Notes: generated by a model from the letters alone, not told the origin. A stretch of 64,000 nt of DNA from Vibrio mytili (GCF_000830505.1 NZ_JXOK01000049.1:62001-126000), one strand, 5' to 3'; positions 18,777 through 28,816 are shown, counted from the stretch's first letter. Program-made: numbers and translations.

Positions 18777-20198
18777 ATGAGCATCAAGGAAAAACCTCAG
18801 ACAGATCGTAGCCGCCGTCAGTTTCTGAAAGGCGCAACGGGCGCAGTTGTCGCAGGTGTCACAGCATCTACTTTTTCTAACGCGGTACAAGCTCGAGGCC
18901 ATGGACATGGCTGGAGAGGCAATCACTCAGGACATCACAATGAAGATCAATTTTGGCGCCGAGTGAAAAGAGAGTTCGTATTGGACCGTCGTACAACGTA
19001 TATGAATGTTGGCACTACAGGATCGATGCCAAAACATGTGCTTAAAAATTACGATGATAACAATAAGTTGGTCGCGAAATATCCTTGGGACATGCAAAAC
19101 AAATTTGGAGCGTGGCCTCATGTAACTGACATGGCAGCGGAAATCGCCCCAGGTTTTGGTGCTGATGGGGATGAAATTATCCTGAGCCGTAATACCACCG
19201 ACGGTTTATGTACCATCATCAACGGCCTGCATTTTGAAGAAGGCGACGTTATCCTGACGACGCACCATGAGCATATTGCCGCAACGTCTCCACTTAATGT
19301 TGTTTCGCAACGTTTTGGTGTAAAAGTCGAGGAGATTCAGCTTCCTGTGTTTACTGGTCACGAAGACGTCTCTGAAGCAGACTATGTTGAAGCATTCCGT
19401 CAAGCATTAGAAGCGAATCAAAATGTTCGACTGATCGTTTTCTCTCACATCACCTATAAAACGGGCGCGGCGTTGCCAGCCAAAGCAATTTGTGAACTGG
19501 CAAAAGAATACCAAGTACCTACGTTAATTGATGGGGCACATACTATCGGTATGTTTGACCTTGATTTACATGACCTTGATTGTGATTTTTATGCTGGCTC
19601 TGGTCATAAATGGCAATGTGGCGCGGGTGCGACGGGGATCCTCTACTTACGTAAAGATGAAGGCGGGGTATTAGGCGGACGACTGAACCAATATTGGTGG
19701 GATAGGACAAACCCATTATGGTTGATAAACTCTTCGCTTTCTCACGCAGATTATTTGGGTAAACAAGTCCAACTCCAATACGTAGGTAATGATAACTTTC
19801 CGGCGAAGCAAGCACTTACTGATAGTTGCAAAATGTGGGATGAGATTGGCCGTGACCGCATTGAAGAACGAGTCTTATCTCTCGGTAAACTATGCAAAGA
19901 ACGACTTGCAGAAGCCTTGCCGCAAGCACAGATCTACTCGCCTAATGTGAAAGGGCTAAGTAGTGCGATTACCACTTTCAATCCACTCAATGATGTCACC
20001 AACGCAGACGATTTGACTCTATTCCGTGACCGTCTTCGCGAAGAATATGGGTACATTATTCGAACCACGAGTTTCAAATTAAAGAAAGACGATGGGTATG
20101 ACACACAAGCGCTTCGCATTTCGACACATTTGTTCCATGATGAACAGGATGTGGAGGGATTAGTGCAAGCGATTACTGATCTGTACCACTCTTTCTAA
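18777..20198 (+). CDS. Tat-exported class V aminotransferase-fold PLP enzyme
   Basis: 473 residues. It opens with a twin-arginine signal (R-S-R-R-Q-F-L-K at 11-18, then a hydrophobic stretch and AVQA), followed by a Gly/His-rich linker (GHGHGWRGNHSGHH). The rest is a fold-type I PLP enzyme with Asp in LIDGAHTIG and the Schiff-base Lys278 in GSGHKWQCG. It most resembles the isopenicillin-N-epimerase/cysteine-desulfurase-like branch of class V. The Tat signal predicts a periplasmic enzyme loaded with PLP before export. The substrate is unknown. It precedes a solute-binding protein and a GGDEF-EAL receptor on the same strand. Confidence 0.85.
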   Translation: MSIKEKPQTDRSRRQFLKGATGAVVAGVTASTFSNAVQARGHGHGWRGNHSGHHNEDQFWRRVKREFVLDRRTTYMNVGTTGSMPKHVLKNYDDNNKLVAKYPWDMQNKFGAWPHVTDMAAEIAPGFGADGDEIILSRNTTDGLCTIINGLHFEEGDVILTTHHEHIAATSPLNVVSQRFGVKVEEIQLPVFTGHEDVSEADYVEAFRQALEANQNVRLIVFSHITYKTGAALPAKAICELAKEYQVPTLIDGAHTIGMFDLDLHDLDCDFYAGSGHKWQCGAGATGILYLRKDEGGVLGGRLNQYWWDRTNPLWLINSSLSHADYLGKQVQLQYVGNDNFPAKQALTDSCKMWDEIGRDRIEERVLSLGKLCKERLAEALPQAQIYSPNVKGLSSAITTFNPLNDVTNADDLTLFRDRLREEYGYIIRTTSFKLKKDDGYDTQALRISTHLFHDEQDVEGLVQAITDLYHSF

Positions 20199-20216
20199 GG
20201 GCAAGGTTCCTTCGTA

Positions 20217-20243
20217 TAAAGCGCCCATGTTGGGGCGCTTTAC
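20217..20243 (+). terminator. Hairpin between the PLP enzyme and binding-protein genes
   Basis: Stem aaagcgccc / ggggcgcttt with loop atgtt, but only a short T-run. Probably a terminator of the PLP enzyme gene, perhaps leaky; readthrough would link it to the next two genes. Confidence 0.55.
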
Positions 20244-20277
20244 TGGAACATGGATAACGAAGCTAAGGATTCGCGCT

Positions 20278-21204
20278 ATGTCAGTCAAAAAACTAAAACG
20301 ATCGCTAATGGCAATAACTATCCTAGTGTCGTCGGTCATTGGGTCTCCGGCATGGTCAAGTGATTTGCAAGATATAAAAGAAAGAGGAGTCTTACGCCAT
20401 ATTGGTGTGCCCTATGCCAATTTTGTCTCATACATAGAGCAAGGTGACATGCAGACTTTGTCTGGTTTGGATGTTGATATCATAAAAGGCTTCGCTGAAT
20501 CACTAGGGGTAAAGTATGAATACGTTCCTGCCCGGTGGAGTAATTTGATTGGTAAACTGACCGGGCAAAACGCGCAATATAAAGACAAACAGGTAGTCTT
20601 GGGTGAGAGTGTTCCCATTGAAGGTGACTTAATTGCAAATGGCGTAACCATTCTTGACTGGCGAACTGATGTAATCGATTTCTCGAACGACTATTTCCCC
20701 TCAGGTGTTTGGTTAGTGGCCAGAACAGACTCTACGCTTGAACCTATCAAACCGGCAGGCTCGATCGAAAAAGATATTAGTACGGTTAAGCAGTTGATTA
20801 AGGGACGAGATGTACTCGCTCTGGAGCATTCCTGCCTTGACCCGAATCTGTATGATTTGTATGACACTGGAGCCAACGTCATCATACCGGATGGCCATCG
20901 TCTATTGAATGAAATGGTTCCTGCGATTATGAAAAACGACGCGGAAAGTACCTTGTTAGATGTAGCAGATACTTTGATCGCGTTAGAAAAATGGCCGGGG
21001 GAAATAAAAGTGATTGGTCCTGTGTCTGAGAATCAAAGAATGGCGGTCGCATTTCGAAAGGAATCGCCTGAACTGCGTGAAGCGTTCAATCAATATCTAA
21101 GTTCAATAAAGAAAGATGGAACATATGATGAACTGGTTAAGCAGTATTATCCATCTATTTACTATTTCTATAGCGATTACTTCGTTGAAGGCAGCAAAAA
21201 ATAA
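20278..21204 (+). CDS. Periplasmic solute-binding protein, SBP_bac_3 (amino-acid-binding) type
   Basis: 308 residues. The signal peptide (MSVKKLKRSLMAITILVSS...SPAWS) is followed by a type II periplasmic binding fold: DLQDIKERGVLRHIGVPYANFVSY, GLDVDIIKGFAESLGVKYEYVP and a C-terminal SSIKKDGTYDELVKQYYP typical of family 3. There is no lipobox. No ABC transporter genes are nearby. Instead the stop is 2 nt from a GGDEF-EAL receptor, so it is likely the ligand-sensing partner of that protein. I chose the ATG at 20278, with AAGGAT upstream; a longer in-frame start at 20227 falls inside the preceding hairpin. Confidence 0.85.
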   Translation: MSVKKLKRSLMAITILVSSVIGSPAWSSDLQDIKERGVLRHIGVPYANFVSYIEQGDMQTLSGLDVDIIKGFAESLGVKYEYVPARWSNLIGKLTGQNAQYKDKQVVLGESVPIEGDLIANGVTILDWRTDVIDFSNDYFPSGVWLVARTDSTLEPIKPAGSIEKDISTVKQLIKGRDVLALEHSCLDPNLYDLYDTGANVIIPDGHRLLNEMVPAIMKNDAESTLLDVADTLIALEKWPGEIKVIGPVSENQRMAVAFRKESPELREAFNQYLSSIKKDGTYDELVKQYYPSIYYFYSDYFVEGSKK

Positions 21205-21206
21205 CA

Positions 21207-23528
21207 ATGAAGAAAACGGCAAGTAAGATAACCAGCAGAAAAACGATCACAATAAGCGCGGTATTGGTTGCCATTTATCTCGCTGTGCTTATTGCTATTA
21301 CAAGTGTTGGTCAAACAAAGCTGAAAGAGTCACAGTATAGAGAATTGGATCTAAAAGTTAAAAGTTATGCCACTACACTGAACAACTTTTTTACCGTTGC
21401 AAGTGAGGATATTGATAATTTATCCAACGATAAAACGGTACAAACTTTTTTTGCCAACTTAGCTTCAGGTATGTCGATCGAGTATGGTCTAGGAGCAAGT
21501 CTAATAAATTTGAAACACAGATTTGACGGTGAACTAAACGCCAAACTAATCAACGATCTCAACATCTATGACCAACTCACTCTTGTTGGCAATGATGGCA
21601 ACACCATCGTTGCTGTCGGTCAGTCAACACCGCATCCCGTCGATATAAAACGATTTACATTCAATGAAGAGTATAGTGAAGAGATTTACGCAAGGCAGGC
21701 TAATGACTCTGTACTCATACAAGTGATTAAAAAAGTAGAGTTTTCTGGCAAGCCTGTAGGCTATTTAGTCGCTGATCTTAACCAAGATGTTGTGATCGAA
21801 CACTTAACGAATCAAGAACATGAAGATAGCTACAGCCGATTGTTATTGAAAATCAATGATGTTGAAATGGTGGTGTGGGACTCAATAAGTAAACATACAA
21901 CCCAGAGTCATGGGAAAAATTATCAACTTAGTAGCGATCATAAAAACCTTTATTTCGAAGTCGCTGTACCGCAGCATCACTTTAAGTTAATGGCTTGGTT
22001 TGAACCTTTAAGCTCAAGAGATATTTTTACTTCACGCTTGTTCATATGGGGTTTAAGTGTTTTTGCAATCTTGATCGTTGTCGCTTTGTGTTGCGCCTTT
22101 GTCGCTAACAACAACAGGCTAGAACTAAAGATTAAGTTAGAAGAAGAAAAGAAGCGTAAAGATATTCTTTCGGAACAAAACATCAAGCTAACGAATGAAA
22201 TCGCTCGTCGTAAAGCCTCTGAAAGCGAGCTTGCGTTCCAAGCTAAATATGACACCTTAACCAACTTGCCTAACCGCAGTTATGGCTCTGAAAGGTTATC
22301 GCTTGAGCTACAAAGAGCAGCTTGTTGTCGTTCAAAAGTGTTGGTGATGTTCATTGACTTAGATCACTTCAAGCAAATCAACGATTCTTCAGGGCACCTA
22401 GTGGGTGACGAGATTCTGAAATTAAGTGCGAAGCGGTTGCGTCAAGTGGCAAGAAAAACGGATCTGCTAGCTAGGATTGGTGGCGACGAATTTTTACTCG
22501 TACTGCCTGATCTACCTGATAATGAAACGGCGAAGCGCGTGGCTTCCAACGTGCTATCCGCATTTGTAGAGCCGTTGGTGTTTAACCATCAAGAATTCTT
22601 TTTAACCAGTAGTGTAGGTATGTCTGTGTATCCGGATGACGGGGAAACTGCGGAGCAGTTACTTGCATGTGCAGACATGGCAATGTATCGGGTTAAACAA
22701 GAGGGGCGTGATGGTTTCTGCTTTTATGATCAAAACATGAACAATGCTCTGCAGCGTTATCTCGATCTAGAAAGTCGACTGCGCAATGCGATCTCGAATC
22801 AACTATTGGAATTGTATTATCAACCCATTATCGAGCTAAAGACTGAAAAAATAGTCGGTGTGGAAGCTCTGATGCGCTGGAAGGACGAGAAGTACGGTTT
22901 TGTAAACCCAGAAGAGTTTATCTCTATTGCAGAAAAAAATGGTCTGATTCATCAGATTGGCGAGTTTGCTATTAAGCAATCTTGTATCCAAGCCGCGCAG
23001 TGGCAATCCATCACGCCTTTGTTTGTCTCGGTTAACTTCTCGAGTGTTCAGTTCCGTTACTGTGAAAAGTTGCTTCAGAGCATTAAAACGAATTTATCAG
23101 ACTCAGGGCTTCCTGCTGATAAGTTTGATGTCGAGGTCACCGAAAGTCTCCTTTTCAATCACGATACAGAGCTGTTGGATATGCTAAACGATCTACGAAC
23201 GCTGGGCACTAAGCTCACCATCGATGATTTCGGTACAGGCTACTCGGCACTCAGTTACTTGCAGAAGTTTCCTTTTGACCGCCTAAAAATAGATCGCAGT
23301 TTCATGCAAAACATGTTTGAAAATGATTCCGATCGAGAGTTAGTCAACGTGATTATTGCGATGGCAAAAGCGCTGAACTTAAAAATCATTGCGGAGGGGA
23401 TAGAAGATCGTTGTCACGTAGACTACCTCAACGACTTAAACTGTGAGTTCGGGCAAGGTTTCTACTTTAGTCGGCCTGTACCAGCGGAGGAGTTTGAACT
23501 AATGCTTAAGCAAACTCCTTGGCTATAA
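21207..23528 (+). CDS. Membrane-bound GGDEF-EAL c-di-GMP enzyme with periplasmic sensor
   Basis: 773 residues. TM1 is at about 13-33, a periplasmic sensor domain spans about 35-272, TM2 lies at about 273-297, and a short coiled coil follows. The GGDEF domain has an intact GGDEF motif near 425-429 and an inhibitory I-site R-K-T-D five residues before it. The EAL domain has an intact EAL near 553 and DDFGTGYS near 673. Both synthesis and hydrolysis of c-di-GMP are therefore possible. The start lies 2 nt after the binding-protein stop, so expression is coupled. The architecture is analogous to the NspS-MbaA polyamine pair of V. cholerae, but the binding protein is from a different family. Confidence 0.9.
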   Translation: MKKTASKITSRKTITISAVLVAIYLAVLIAITSVGQTKLKESQYRELDLKVKSYATTLNNFFTVASEDIDNLSNDKTVQTFFANLASGMSIEYGLGASLINLKHRFDGELNAKLINDLNIYDQLTLVGNDGNTIVAVGQSTPHPVDIKRFTFNEEYSEEIYARQANDSVLIQVIKKVEFSGKPVGYLVADLNQDVVIEHLTNQEHEDSYSRLLLKINDVEMVVWDSISKHTTQSHGKNYQLSSDHKNLYFEVAVPQHHFKLMAWFEPLSSRDIFTSRLFIWGLSVFAILIVVALCCAFVANNNRLELKIKLEEEKKRKDILSEQNIKLTNEIARRKASESELAFQAKYDTLTNLPNRSYGSERLSLELQRAACCRSKVLVMFIDLDHFKQINDSSGHLVGDEILKLSAKRLRQVARKTDLLARIGGDEFLLVLPDLPDNETAKRVASNVLSAFVEPLVFNHQEFFLTSSVGMSVYPDDGETAEQLLACADMAMYRVKQEGRDGFCFYDQNMNNALQRYLDLESRLRNAISNQLLELYYQPIIELKTEKIVGVEALMRWKDEKYGFVNPEEFISIAEKNGLIHQIGEFAIKQSCIQAAQWQSITPLFVSVNFSSVQFRYCEKLLQSIKTNLSDSGLPADKFDVEVTESLLFNHDTELLDMLNDLRTLGTKLTIDDFGTGYSALSYLQKFPFDRLKIDRSFMQNMFENDSDRELVNVIIAMAKALNLKIIAEGIEDRCHVDYLNDLNCEFGQGFYFSRPVPAEEFELMLKQTPWL

Positions 23529-23550
23529 ACCCTTTAAATACAATGCAATA

Positions 23551-23596
23551 GAAAAGCATTGATGTCATTTGTTCCTCAAGTTCATCAATGCTTTTC
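23551..23596 (+). terminator. Terminator after the GGDEF-EAL gene
   Basis: Perfect 14-bp inverted repeat gaaaagcattgatg / catcaatgcttttc with an 18-nt loop. The T-run lies at the end of the stem. Confidence 0.65.
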
Positions 23597-23740
23597 CACT
23601 TCAAGGGATAATCGCCCTCCTTGCTTTGAATTACACTACACTTAATCGATAGTAGATGGCCTATGACGCCCGTCATATAAAGGCTTTTCAAAACTTGAAA
23701 CGAGTAAATACTCGCCCAAATAACCAGGAAGGAATTGCGA

Positions 23741-24934
23741 ATGTCTTCTGCATTTTACCAACAGATACAGCAGCAAATTGAAGAAGTGAAGGCTGAAGGT
23801 CTCTATAAGGCCGAACGTATCATAACCTCTCAACAACAGGCCGCAGTGAAAATCTCTAGCGGTGAAGAAGTTCTCAACTTCTGTGCTAACAATTACCTCG
23901 GCCTAGCCAACCATCCAGCGCTTATTGAAGCGGGCAAAGAAGGCATGGATGAACATGGTTTTGGTATGGCGTCCGTGCGTTTTATCTGTGGTACTCAAGA
24001 CATCCACAAAGAACTTGAGCAAAAGCTTTCCAAATTTTTAGGTAAAGAAGACACCATTCTTTACACTTCTTGTTTTGATGCCAATGCAGGGTTATTCGAG
24101 ACAATTCTTGGCAAAGAAGATGCAATTATTTCAGACGCGCTGAACCATGCATCGATTATCGATGGTGTTCGCCTTTGTAAAGCCATGCGTTTCCGTTACT
24201 CAAACAACAACATGGAAGAGCTAGAGCAGCAACTGGTTGCCGCGAAAGAAGCTGGCGCTCGCCACATTCTTATCGTGACTGACGGCGTGTTTTCAATGGA
24301 CGGCGTAGTTGCAAATCTTCCTGCCATCTGCGACTTGGCTGACAAGTACGGAGCATTGACCATGGTTGATGACTCGCATGCGGTTGGTTTTATGGGTAAG
24401 ACGGGTGCAGGTACACACGAATACCACGACGTTGTTGACCGTATCGACATTATTACTGGCACGTTAGGCAAAGCCATGGGCGGCGCTTCAGGTGGTTATA
24501 CCTCTGGTAAAAAAGAAGTCATTGATTGGCTACGTCAGCGTTCTCGTCCGTACCTATTCTCTAACTCGGTTGCGCCAGCCATTGTGAATGCGTCTATCCG
24601 TGTCCTCGACTTGTTGGCAGAAAGTGGTGACCTACGTGACCAGTTGTGGGAAAACGCAGCGCACTTCCGCGCACGAATGGAAGCGGCGGGCTTCACTATG
24701 GGTGGGGCCGATCACGCGATCATTCCAATCATGCTTGGTGATGCGAAAGTCGCGGCCGAGTTTGCTGAGCGTGCACTTGAAAAAGGCATTTACGTTATCG
24801 GTTTTTCATTCCCTGTTGTCCCTAAAGGTCAAGCGCGTATCCGTACGCAAATGTCAGCAGCACATTCCCGCGAGCAACTTGATCGCGCTATTGATGCGTT
24901 TATCGAAGTTGGCAAGGACATGGGCATTATTTAA
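23741..24934 (+). CDS. kbl: 2-amino-3-ketobutyrate coenzyme A ligase (glycine C-acetyltransferase)
   Basis: 397 residues against 398 in E. coli. A fold-type I PLP enzyme of the alpha-oxoamine synthase family. The signatures are [38 protein letters not shown] with the pyridine-binding Asp, and the Schiff-base Lys in [16 protein letters not shown]. It converts 2-amino-3-ketobutyrate and CoA to glycine and acetyl-CoA, the second step of threonine degradation. The ATG at 23741 has AGGAAGGA upstream. tdh follows after 52 bp, making a kbl-tdh operon. Confidence 0.95.
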   Translation: MSSAFYQQIQQQIEEVKAEGLYKAERIITSQQQAAVKISSGEEVLNFCANNYLGLANHPALIEAGKEGMDEHGFGMASVRFICGTQDIHKELEQKLSKFLGKEDTILYTSCFDANAGLFETILGKEDAIISDALNHASIIDGVRLCKAMRFRYSNNNMEELEQQLVAAKEAGARHILIVTDGVFSMDGVVANLPAICDLADKYGALTMVDDSHAVGFMGKTGAGTHEYHDVVDRIDIITGTLGKAMGGASGGYTSGKKEVIDWLRQRSRPYLFSNSVAPAIVNASIRVLDLLAESGDLRDQLWENAAHFRARMEAAGFTMGGADHAIIPIMLGDAKVAAEFAERALEKGIYVIGFSFPVVPKGQARIRTQMSAAHSREQLDRAIDAFIEVGKDMGII

Positions 24935-24986
24935 GGCTTATGGCCCTAGGGATTCATCCAAAGGGCCTGTAAGTTAAGGTTACCGT

Positions 24987-26018
24987 ATGAAAATTAAAGC
25001 ATTATCAAAGCTAAAGCCTGAAGAAGGCATTTGGATGACCGAGGTCGATAAACCTGAGGTTGGACACAATGACATTCTGATCAAAATTAAAAAAACTGCG
25101 ATCTGTGGTACCGACGTTCATATCTACAACTGGGATGAATGGTCACAAAATACGATTCCAGTGCCAATGGTCGTCGGTCACGAATACGTGGGTGAGGTGG
25201 TTGCTATCGGTCAGGAAGTACGCGGCTTTGAAATAGGCGATCGTGTCTCTGGCGAAGGTCACATCACGTGTGGTCATTGCCGTAACTGTCGTGGCGGTCG
25301 TACTCACCTCTGTCGTAACACCATTGGTGTCGGTGTTAACCGTGAAGGTGCATTTGCAGAGTATTTGGTCATTCCTGCGTTCAACGCGTTTAAGATTCCC
25401 GATGAAATTTCTGACGATTTAGCCTCTATCTTTGACCCGTTTGGCAACGCTGTACACACGGCACTGTCTTTCGATCTCGTCGGTGAAGACGTTCTGATCA
25501 CTGGCGCAGGCCCGATTGGTATCATGGCAGCAGCCGTTGCGAAACACGTAGGTGCTCGTCACGTAGTGATCACGGATGTGAACGAATATCGCCTAGAACT
25601 TGCGCGTAAGATGGGAGTGACTCGCGCTGTCAACGTTGCTGAGCAAAAACTTGAAGACGTTATGGCAGAGCTCAACATGACGGAAGGCTTCGATGTTGGT
25701 CTTGAAATGTCTGGTAATCCATCAGCGTTTAACTCAATGCTAACGACGATGAACCATGGCGGCCGTATCGCGCTACTGGGTATCCCACCATCAGACATGG
25801 GTATCGATTGGAACCAAGTGATCTTCAAAGGCCTGGTTATCAAAGGTATCTATGGCCGTGAGATGTTCGAGACGTGGTACAAGATGGCTTCATTGATTCA
25901 ATCAGGTCTAGATTTGACGCCAATTATCACTCACCACTTCAAAGTGGATGACTTCCAAAAAGGCTTTGACGCTATGCGTAGCGGGGCCTCCGGTAAAGTT
26001 ATCCTTGATTGGGAATAA
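24987..26018 (+). CDS. tdh: L-threonine 3-dehydrogenase
   Basis: 343 residues, a zinc-dependent medium-chain dehydrogenase. The catalytic zinc region is [15 protein letters not shown] and GHEYVGEV. The structural zinc cluster [15 protein letters not shown] has all four Cys. The NAD-binding motif is [11 protein letters not shown]. It oxidises threonine to 2-amino-3-ketobutyrate, the substrate of the kbl product. Last gene of the operon, with a strong terminator. Confidence 0.96.
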   Translation: MKIKALSKLKPEEGIWMTEVDKPEVGHNDILIKIKKTAICGTDVHIYNWDEWSQNTIPVPMVVGHEYVGEVVAIGQEVRGFEIGDRVSGEGHITCGHCRNCRGGRTHLCRNTIGVGVNREGAFAEYLVIPAFNAFKIPDEISDDLASIFDPFGNAVHTALSFDLVGEDVLITGAGPIGIMAAAVAKHVGARHVVITDVNEYRLELARKMGVTRAVNVAEQKLEDVMAELNMTEGFDVGLEMSGNPSAFNSMLTTMNHGGRIALLGIPPSDMGIDWNQVIFKGLVIKGIYGREMFETWYKMASLIQSGLDLTPIITHHFKVDDFQKGFDAMRSGASGKVILDWE

Positions 26019-26034
26019 CCGTTCAAATAATAAT

Positions 26035-26063
26035 AAGCGCTCCGAAAGGAGCGCTTTTTCTTT
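26035..26063 (+). terminator. Terminator of the kbl-tdh operon
   Basis: Stem aagcgctcc / ggagcgctt with loop GAAA and a TTTTTCTTT tail. Confidence 0.88.
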
Positions 26064-26262
26064 GCGATCAATATGTGTGCAAACACAGTAAAATGGCAGG
26101 GAGAGAACAACGGTGCTCAGCACTCCCGCAAACTGGCATATTTCTAACATTTACCCCTTCATGACTTTTGCATAATAATTCTCTTGGATGTTCTGTCTGG
26201 CACGGGAACTGTTTGGACGGGGCTGCGAAGTTTCCTGTAATGGGATAAAAATAGGCAAAACA

Positions 26263-27150
26263 TTACCAACGAGTTTCGGCAAAATATTCTGATAAATAAT
26301 CAATCAGTGTACGAACAGTGGGTGACATGTACTTTCTGGAAGAATAGAGAGCATAAATGGTAAGCTCTTCTGGTTTCCAACTTGGCAAAACCTGCTGAAG
26401 CTGACCACTTTTGATGTATTGATTTGCGAGATAAGTTGGCTGAATAGCTATACCTGCGCCACACAATGCAGCGTGCAGTAAGGTTGTCGCTTCATTTGCA
26501 GTCAGATTGCACTTAACTTCTATTGATTGTTGCGAACCCTCTTTTGTCAAATGCCAGATATGTTGCTGGAAATTTTTATATCCAAGACAAGTATGACGCA
26601 TTAAATCGAGTGGCCTTGAAATGGTACTGCTAGTGGCCAAATACCCCGGTGAAGCCACTATAACTGACTCACATACTGAGATAGGTTTACCTATTAGGGA
26701 CGGATCAGGTGCTGAGGCAATTCGGATAGCAAGATCTATCTGCCTTTCAGTCAAGTCGGCGACTGAGTCTTGCAAGTCGATATCGATATTTACATCGGGG
26801 TGCTCCGACATAAAGGCTTGAATAGCTGGCACCAATTGAGCATAACCAAATGACATGCTGGTTGCCAACCGAACTGTTCCCGACAATTTACCACTGATGT
26901 CTGCCAGCCCGCTTAGGCTTTCTGCTTGCCCAAGCCATTGTTTAACTTCTTCCAGACATGTTTCGCCCGCTGTTGTCAAAGAAACTTTTCGTGTAGTTCT
27001 ATGTAACAAGCGGGTATTCAGCCAAGATTCCATAGTCTCAATGTATCTCGTTACCATGGGACGAGACATATTCAGTCTGTCTGCTGTAGAGGTAAAACTG
27101 CCAGTCGTTGCGACATCAACAAATACAGTTGCAGCTGTTAGCCTATCCAT
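26263..27150 (-). CDS. LysR-family transcriptional regulator
   Basis: 295 residues. The HTH spans about 1-60 (VFVDVATTGSFTSTADRLNMSRPMVTRYIETME, LLHRTTRKVSLTTAGE) and an effector domain follows (LATSMSFGYAQLVPA, LAIRIASAPDPSLIGKPI). It is divergently transcribed from the MBL-fold/DsbA-like gene pair across a 107-bp gap, the usual arrangement for a LysR regulator and its target. The start is the ATG at 27150. Confidence 0.88.
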   Translation of the reverse strand: MDRLTAATVFVDVATTGSFTSTADRLNMSRPMVTRYIETMESWLNTRLLHRTTRKVSLTTAGETCLEEVKQWLGQAESLSGLADISGKLSGTVRLATSMSFGYAQLVPAIQAFMSEHPDVNIDIDLQDSVADLTERQIDLAIRIASAPDPSLIGKPISVCESVIVASPGYLATSSTISRPLDLMRHTCLGYKNFQQHIWHLTKEGSQQSIEVKCNLTANEATTLLHAALCGAGIAIQPTYLANQYIKSGQLQQVLPSWKPEELTIYALYSSRKYMSPTVRTLIDYLSEYFAETRW

Positions 27151-27257
27151 ATATTTGATCGTTTTAAGAAATAATAATGTTCAGTTTGGTGTGTTTAAAT
27201 GAACATGTCAATTCCTTATTATCCTTTCCGTCCCCAAACACATTGAATGAGAACGGT

Positions 27258-28124
27258 ATGAAAAAATTAACTTTAATGGCTGCATCTATCTTACTGGCTG
27301 CAAACGTAACTGCAGCAGAAAACACACCACTCACTTTTGATATTTATAACGCTGACGAGAACAGCTTCCACATGACCTCAACATTAGTCATCGGTGAGAG
27401 TGAGGTTATGGTGGTCGATACAGGCTTCACCAAAGCAGATGCTCTACGTATTGCCGCAAAAGTTCTTGATAGTGGCAAAGAACTCAAGACTATTTTTATT
27501 AGTCAGGCTGACCCTGATTATTACTTTGGTGCAGAAGAACTACATGCACTATTCCCGAATGCACAAGTGCTGAGTACGCCAGCAGTTGTAGAGACAATTA
27601 AGAGTAAGCTAAAAGGTAAATTAGCTTATTGGACGCCAATAATGGGCACGAATGCGCCCGTTGAACCCTACGTTCCACAAGCTATTGAAAACAACACTTT
27701 GACAGTCGACGGACACAAAATCGAAATTCGTGGCACTCAAGGCGAGCAAGCTCATCGTCCTTATTTGTGGATCCCATCTAGCAAAGCTATTCTGGGTAAT
27801 GTTGCTGTATACGGCAATCTGCACCTATGGATGGCGGACGCACAGTCTGACGAGAGTCAGAAAGCATGGGCTGTACAGTTAAAAGAAATGCAAAGTCTGC
27901 ACCCAGAGTTGGTCATTCCAGGGCACATGAAAGCGGGAACTAAGCTTGATGCCAGCACGATCAGTTATTCGCTAAACTATCTGGCAGACTTTAAGAAAGT
28001 GAAAAAGAATAGTAAGAATAGCATTGAAGTGATAGACAAAATGACCGAACGCTATCCTGATGCAGGGCTGCCGATGGCTCTACAGATTGGTGCGAAAGTA
28101 CATATGGGAGAAATGAAATGGTAA
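27258..28124 (+). CDS. Exported MBL-fold protein with altered metal motif
   Basis: 288 residues. The signal peptide is MKKLTLMAASILLAANVTAAE. The metallo-beta-lactamase fold is seen in STLVIGESEVMVVDTGF and VIPGHMKAG. The canonical zinc motif H-x-H-x-D-H is replaced: where it should stand the sequence reads ISQADPDYYFGAEE, so three His ligands are Gln, Asp and Tyr. The later G-D position reads LGNVAVYG. It is therefore either a non-zinc member or a binding protein. The stop overlaps the following DsbA-like gene by 7 nt. The ATG at 27258 puts the signal peptide at the N-terminus; the frame is open from 27177. Confidence 0.78.
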   Translation: MKKLTLMAASILLAANVTAAENTPLTFDIYNADENSFHMTSTLVIGESEVMVVDTGFTKADALRIAAKVLDSGKELKTIFISQADPDYYFGAEELHALFPNAQVLSTPAVVETIKSKLKGKLAYWTPIMGTNAPVEPYVPQAIENNTLTVDGHKIEIRGTQGEQAHRPYLWIPSSKAILGNVAVYGNLHLWMADAQSDESQKAWAVQLKEMQSLHPELVIPGHMKAGTKLDASTISYSLNYLADFKKVKKNSKNSIEVIDKMTERYPDAGLPMALQIGAKVHMGEMKW

Positions 28125-28759
28125 AAGTACACTACTTTTTCGATCCGATGTGCGGTTGGTGCTATGGTGCGACTTCTCTGTTAGCCGCAATGGCAGCTAA
28201 CTCTGAAGTTCACTTGGAGTTTCACCCTGGCGGCATGATTGACAACAAGGCTATCGATCCCTCTTTTCGTAAGCATATCCTCGAGCATGACGAACGCATT
28301 GCTAAATTGACGGGAGCGACATTTGGAGATGGTTATGTTCAGCGAGTGCAAAGTAACGAAGAAGTGGTTTTGGACTCCTTTATCACAGCACGAGCCATTC
28401 TTACGGCAGAACAATTGGGCCTCTCGCCGTTAGAAATGTTGAAAGCCATTCAGCATGCTCATTATGTTAAGGGTAAGCAGGTCAATCATCCTGAAGTGCT
28501 CAAGGAACTAGCAGTTAACTTAGGACTAGAAGGTACACAGTGGCATAAAGCGATGAATGCAAATGTAGGTATTGAGCAGGAAGAAATAAATAAAAGCCAA
28601 CTGCTGATGCAGAAGCTACAGGTTTATGGGTATCCAACGTTGATCCTTGAAGTTAACAATAAGTTGATAAAACTTCCTCACACTGAGTTTTACGGCAAGC
28701 CTGATGAGTGGCGACAGCTTGTTGATAGCTATATCCGAAGCAGCTCAATGAATCCCTAG
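28118..28759 (+). CDS. DsbA/FrnE-like thioredoxin-fold protein
   Basis: 213 residues. The redox motif C-G-W-C lies at residues 12-15 in YFFDPMCGWCYG, followed by a helical insertion, with the cis-proline segment YGYPTLILEV near the C-terminus. No signal peptide is present, so it is cytosolic, as for FrnE and HCCA-isomerase relatives. It may be a disulfide oxidoreductase or isomerase acting on a small molecule or protein. The gene overlaps the MBL-fold gene by 7 nt and is probably under control of the divergent LysR. Confidence 0.84.
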   Translation: MVKVHYFFDPMCGWCYGATSLLAAMAANSEVHLEFHPGGMIDNKAIDPSFRKHILEHDERIAKLTGATFGDGYVQRVQSNEEVVLDSFITARAILTAEQLGLSPLEMLKAIQHAHYVKGKQVNHPEVLKELAVNLGLEGTQWHKAMNANVGIEQEEINKSQLLMQKLQVYGYPTLILEVNNKLIKLPHTEFYGKPDEWRQLVDSYIRSSSMNP

Positions 28760-28787
28760 GCAAAAAATTTTGCTGTGCCATAGAACG

Positions 28788-28816
28788 CAAAAGAGTTGCC
28801 ATCTGGCAACTCTTTA
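28788..28816 (+). terminator. Terminator of the MBL/DsbA-like pair
   Basis: Stem aaagagttgcc / ggcaactcttt with loop ATCT, then TACTAAC; a short T-run. Confidence 0.72.

Noticed and set aside
20278..23528. Calling the binding protein/receptor pair nspS-mbaA
   Set aside because: The coupling is similar, but the binding protein is of amino-acid type (SBP_bac_3), not the PotD-like family of NspS, so orthology is not supported.
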